Origin: Desulfovibrio inopinatus DSM 10711
GTDB lineage: Bacteria; Desulfobacterota; Desulfovibrionia; Desulfovibrionales; Desulfovibrionaceae
Direction of reading: 5' to 3'
Length of the DNA: 64,000 nucleotides
NCBI RefSeq assembly: GCF_000429305.1
Contig: NZ_AUBP01000012.1
Span: 124,001-188,000 of the forward strand
This document shows positions 63,916 through 64,000 of the stretch, piece by piece (within the stretch, counting starts at the first letter, position 1; each line of letters begins with the position of its first letter). Made by a program: the position numbers and the translations under genes. The notes below the pieces were generated by a model, which saw only the letters and a program-made list of their open reading frames with translations, was not told the origin of the DNA and ran no database searches.

Positions 63916-64000
63916 ATGTCTTCGTTTCGACTTTTCAAAAAAATTGCCGGGAAAAAAGCAGCAGCCTTGAAGGATGGATTATTTGGCATCCCCACAGGCA
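63916..64000 (+). CDS. 3'-truncated start of an unidentified gene
   Basis: ATG at 63916 with CTGGAG seven bases upstream opens a frame reading MSSFRLFKKIAGKKAAALKD that runs off the window end (28 codons seen). The N-terminus is basic. The product cannot be named; its position after the TAXI gene suggests a possible partner. Confidence 0.55.
   Translation, partial: MSSFRLFKKIAGKKAAALKDGLFGIPTG

Noticed and set aside
1-64000. tRNA, rRNA or CRISPR loci
   Set aside because: No TPsiC-arm-like motif with a matching acceptor stem, rRNA core sequence, or regularly spaced repeats was noticed in any intergenic region; a covariance-model scan was not possible.

Overview
The window looks like a chromosomal segment of a sulfate-reducing deltaproteobacterium of the Desulfovibrionales. 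This is inferred from gene content: a small assimilatory-type (siroheme) sulfite reductase, a siroheme decarboxylase of the alternative haem pathway, multihaem c-type cytochromes, a DsrP/HmcC-like NrfD protein, a tungsten-type aldehyde:ferredoxin oxidoreductase, a large liv locus and many sigma-54 controlled genes. No rRNA, tRNA, CRISPR array, insertion sequence or complete prophage was seen. The nearest thing to mobile DNA is one domesticated, catalytically degraded IS1595-type protein and three tandem small HTH proteins.

Layout. 1-4.2 kb: the 3' part of a DhnA-family aldolase-like gene lacking its catalytic Lys and Tyr, a structured leader and nitronate monooxygenase-like flavoprotein, amrA, and a CgeB-like glycosyltransferase. 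4.3-9.9 kb (minus): an MCP, then a diguanylate cyclase paired with a lone solute-binding protein. 9.9-11.3 kb: a gene-free stretch. 11.3-16.7 kb (plus): a redox locus with a membrane Fe-S protein, cupin, assimilatory-type sulfite reductase, transposase-derived zinc-ribbon protein, NrfH/HaoC-type quinol dehydrogenase and octahaem HAO-like cytochrome. 16.8-22.4 kb: ahbA, rpe, an HPt protein, glycosyltransferases, GDP-fucose synthase and three tandem HTH paralogues. 22.5-32.7 kb (minus): AOR, livFGMHK, gabT and their sigma-54 activator, with a matching promoter and three dyad activator sites.

32.8-36.9 kb: small genes (FecR-domain protein, cupins, a lone Flp pilin with a sigma-54 promoter, an ABM-domain protein, a PAP2 phosphatase). 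37.0-42.7 kb: a full-length Lhr helicase and an exported beta-propeller protein. 42.9-46.1 kb (minus): a feo iron(II) uptake cluster with two FeoA proteins, one unusually Cys-rich. 46.5-50.9 kb: a membrane J-domain protein, periplasmic cyclophilin, GluQRS and a DUF4405 membrane protein. 51.1-55.0 kb: a zraP/zraSR metal-stress module in divergent arrangement, zraP carrying a textbook sigma-54 promoter. 55.0-64.0 kb: a DUF2867 protein, an orphan NrfD-type subunit, a giant MalT/SARP-like regulator, a glycerophosphodiester phosphodiesterase, and an unusual Ser-rich protein fused to a TAXI-type solute-binding domain.

How the genes fit together: the most coherent units are the sulfite reductase/HAO redox locus (probably reduction or detoxification of nitrite, hydroxylamine or sulfite using quinol electrons), the amino-acid uptake plus GABA-type transamination regulon under a PAS-AAA+ activator, iron uptake, and envelope metal stress. 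Three sigma-54 promoters (gabT-liv, flp, zraP) and two sigma-54 activators occur in this window.
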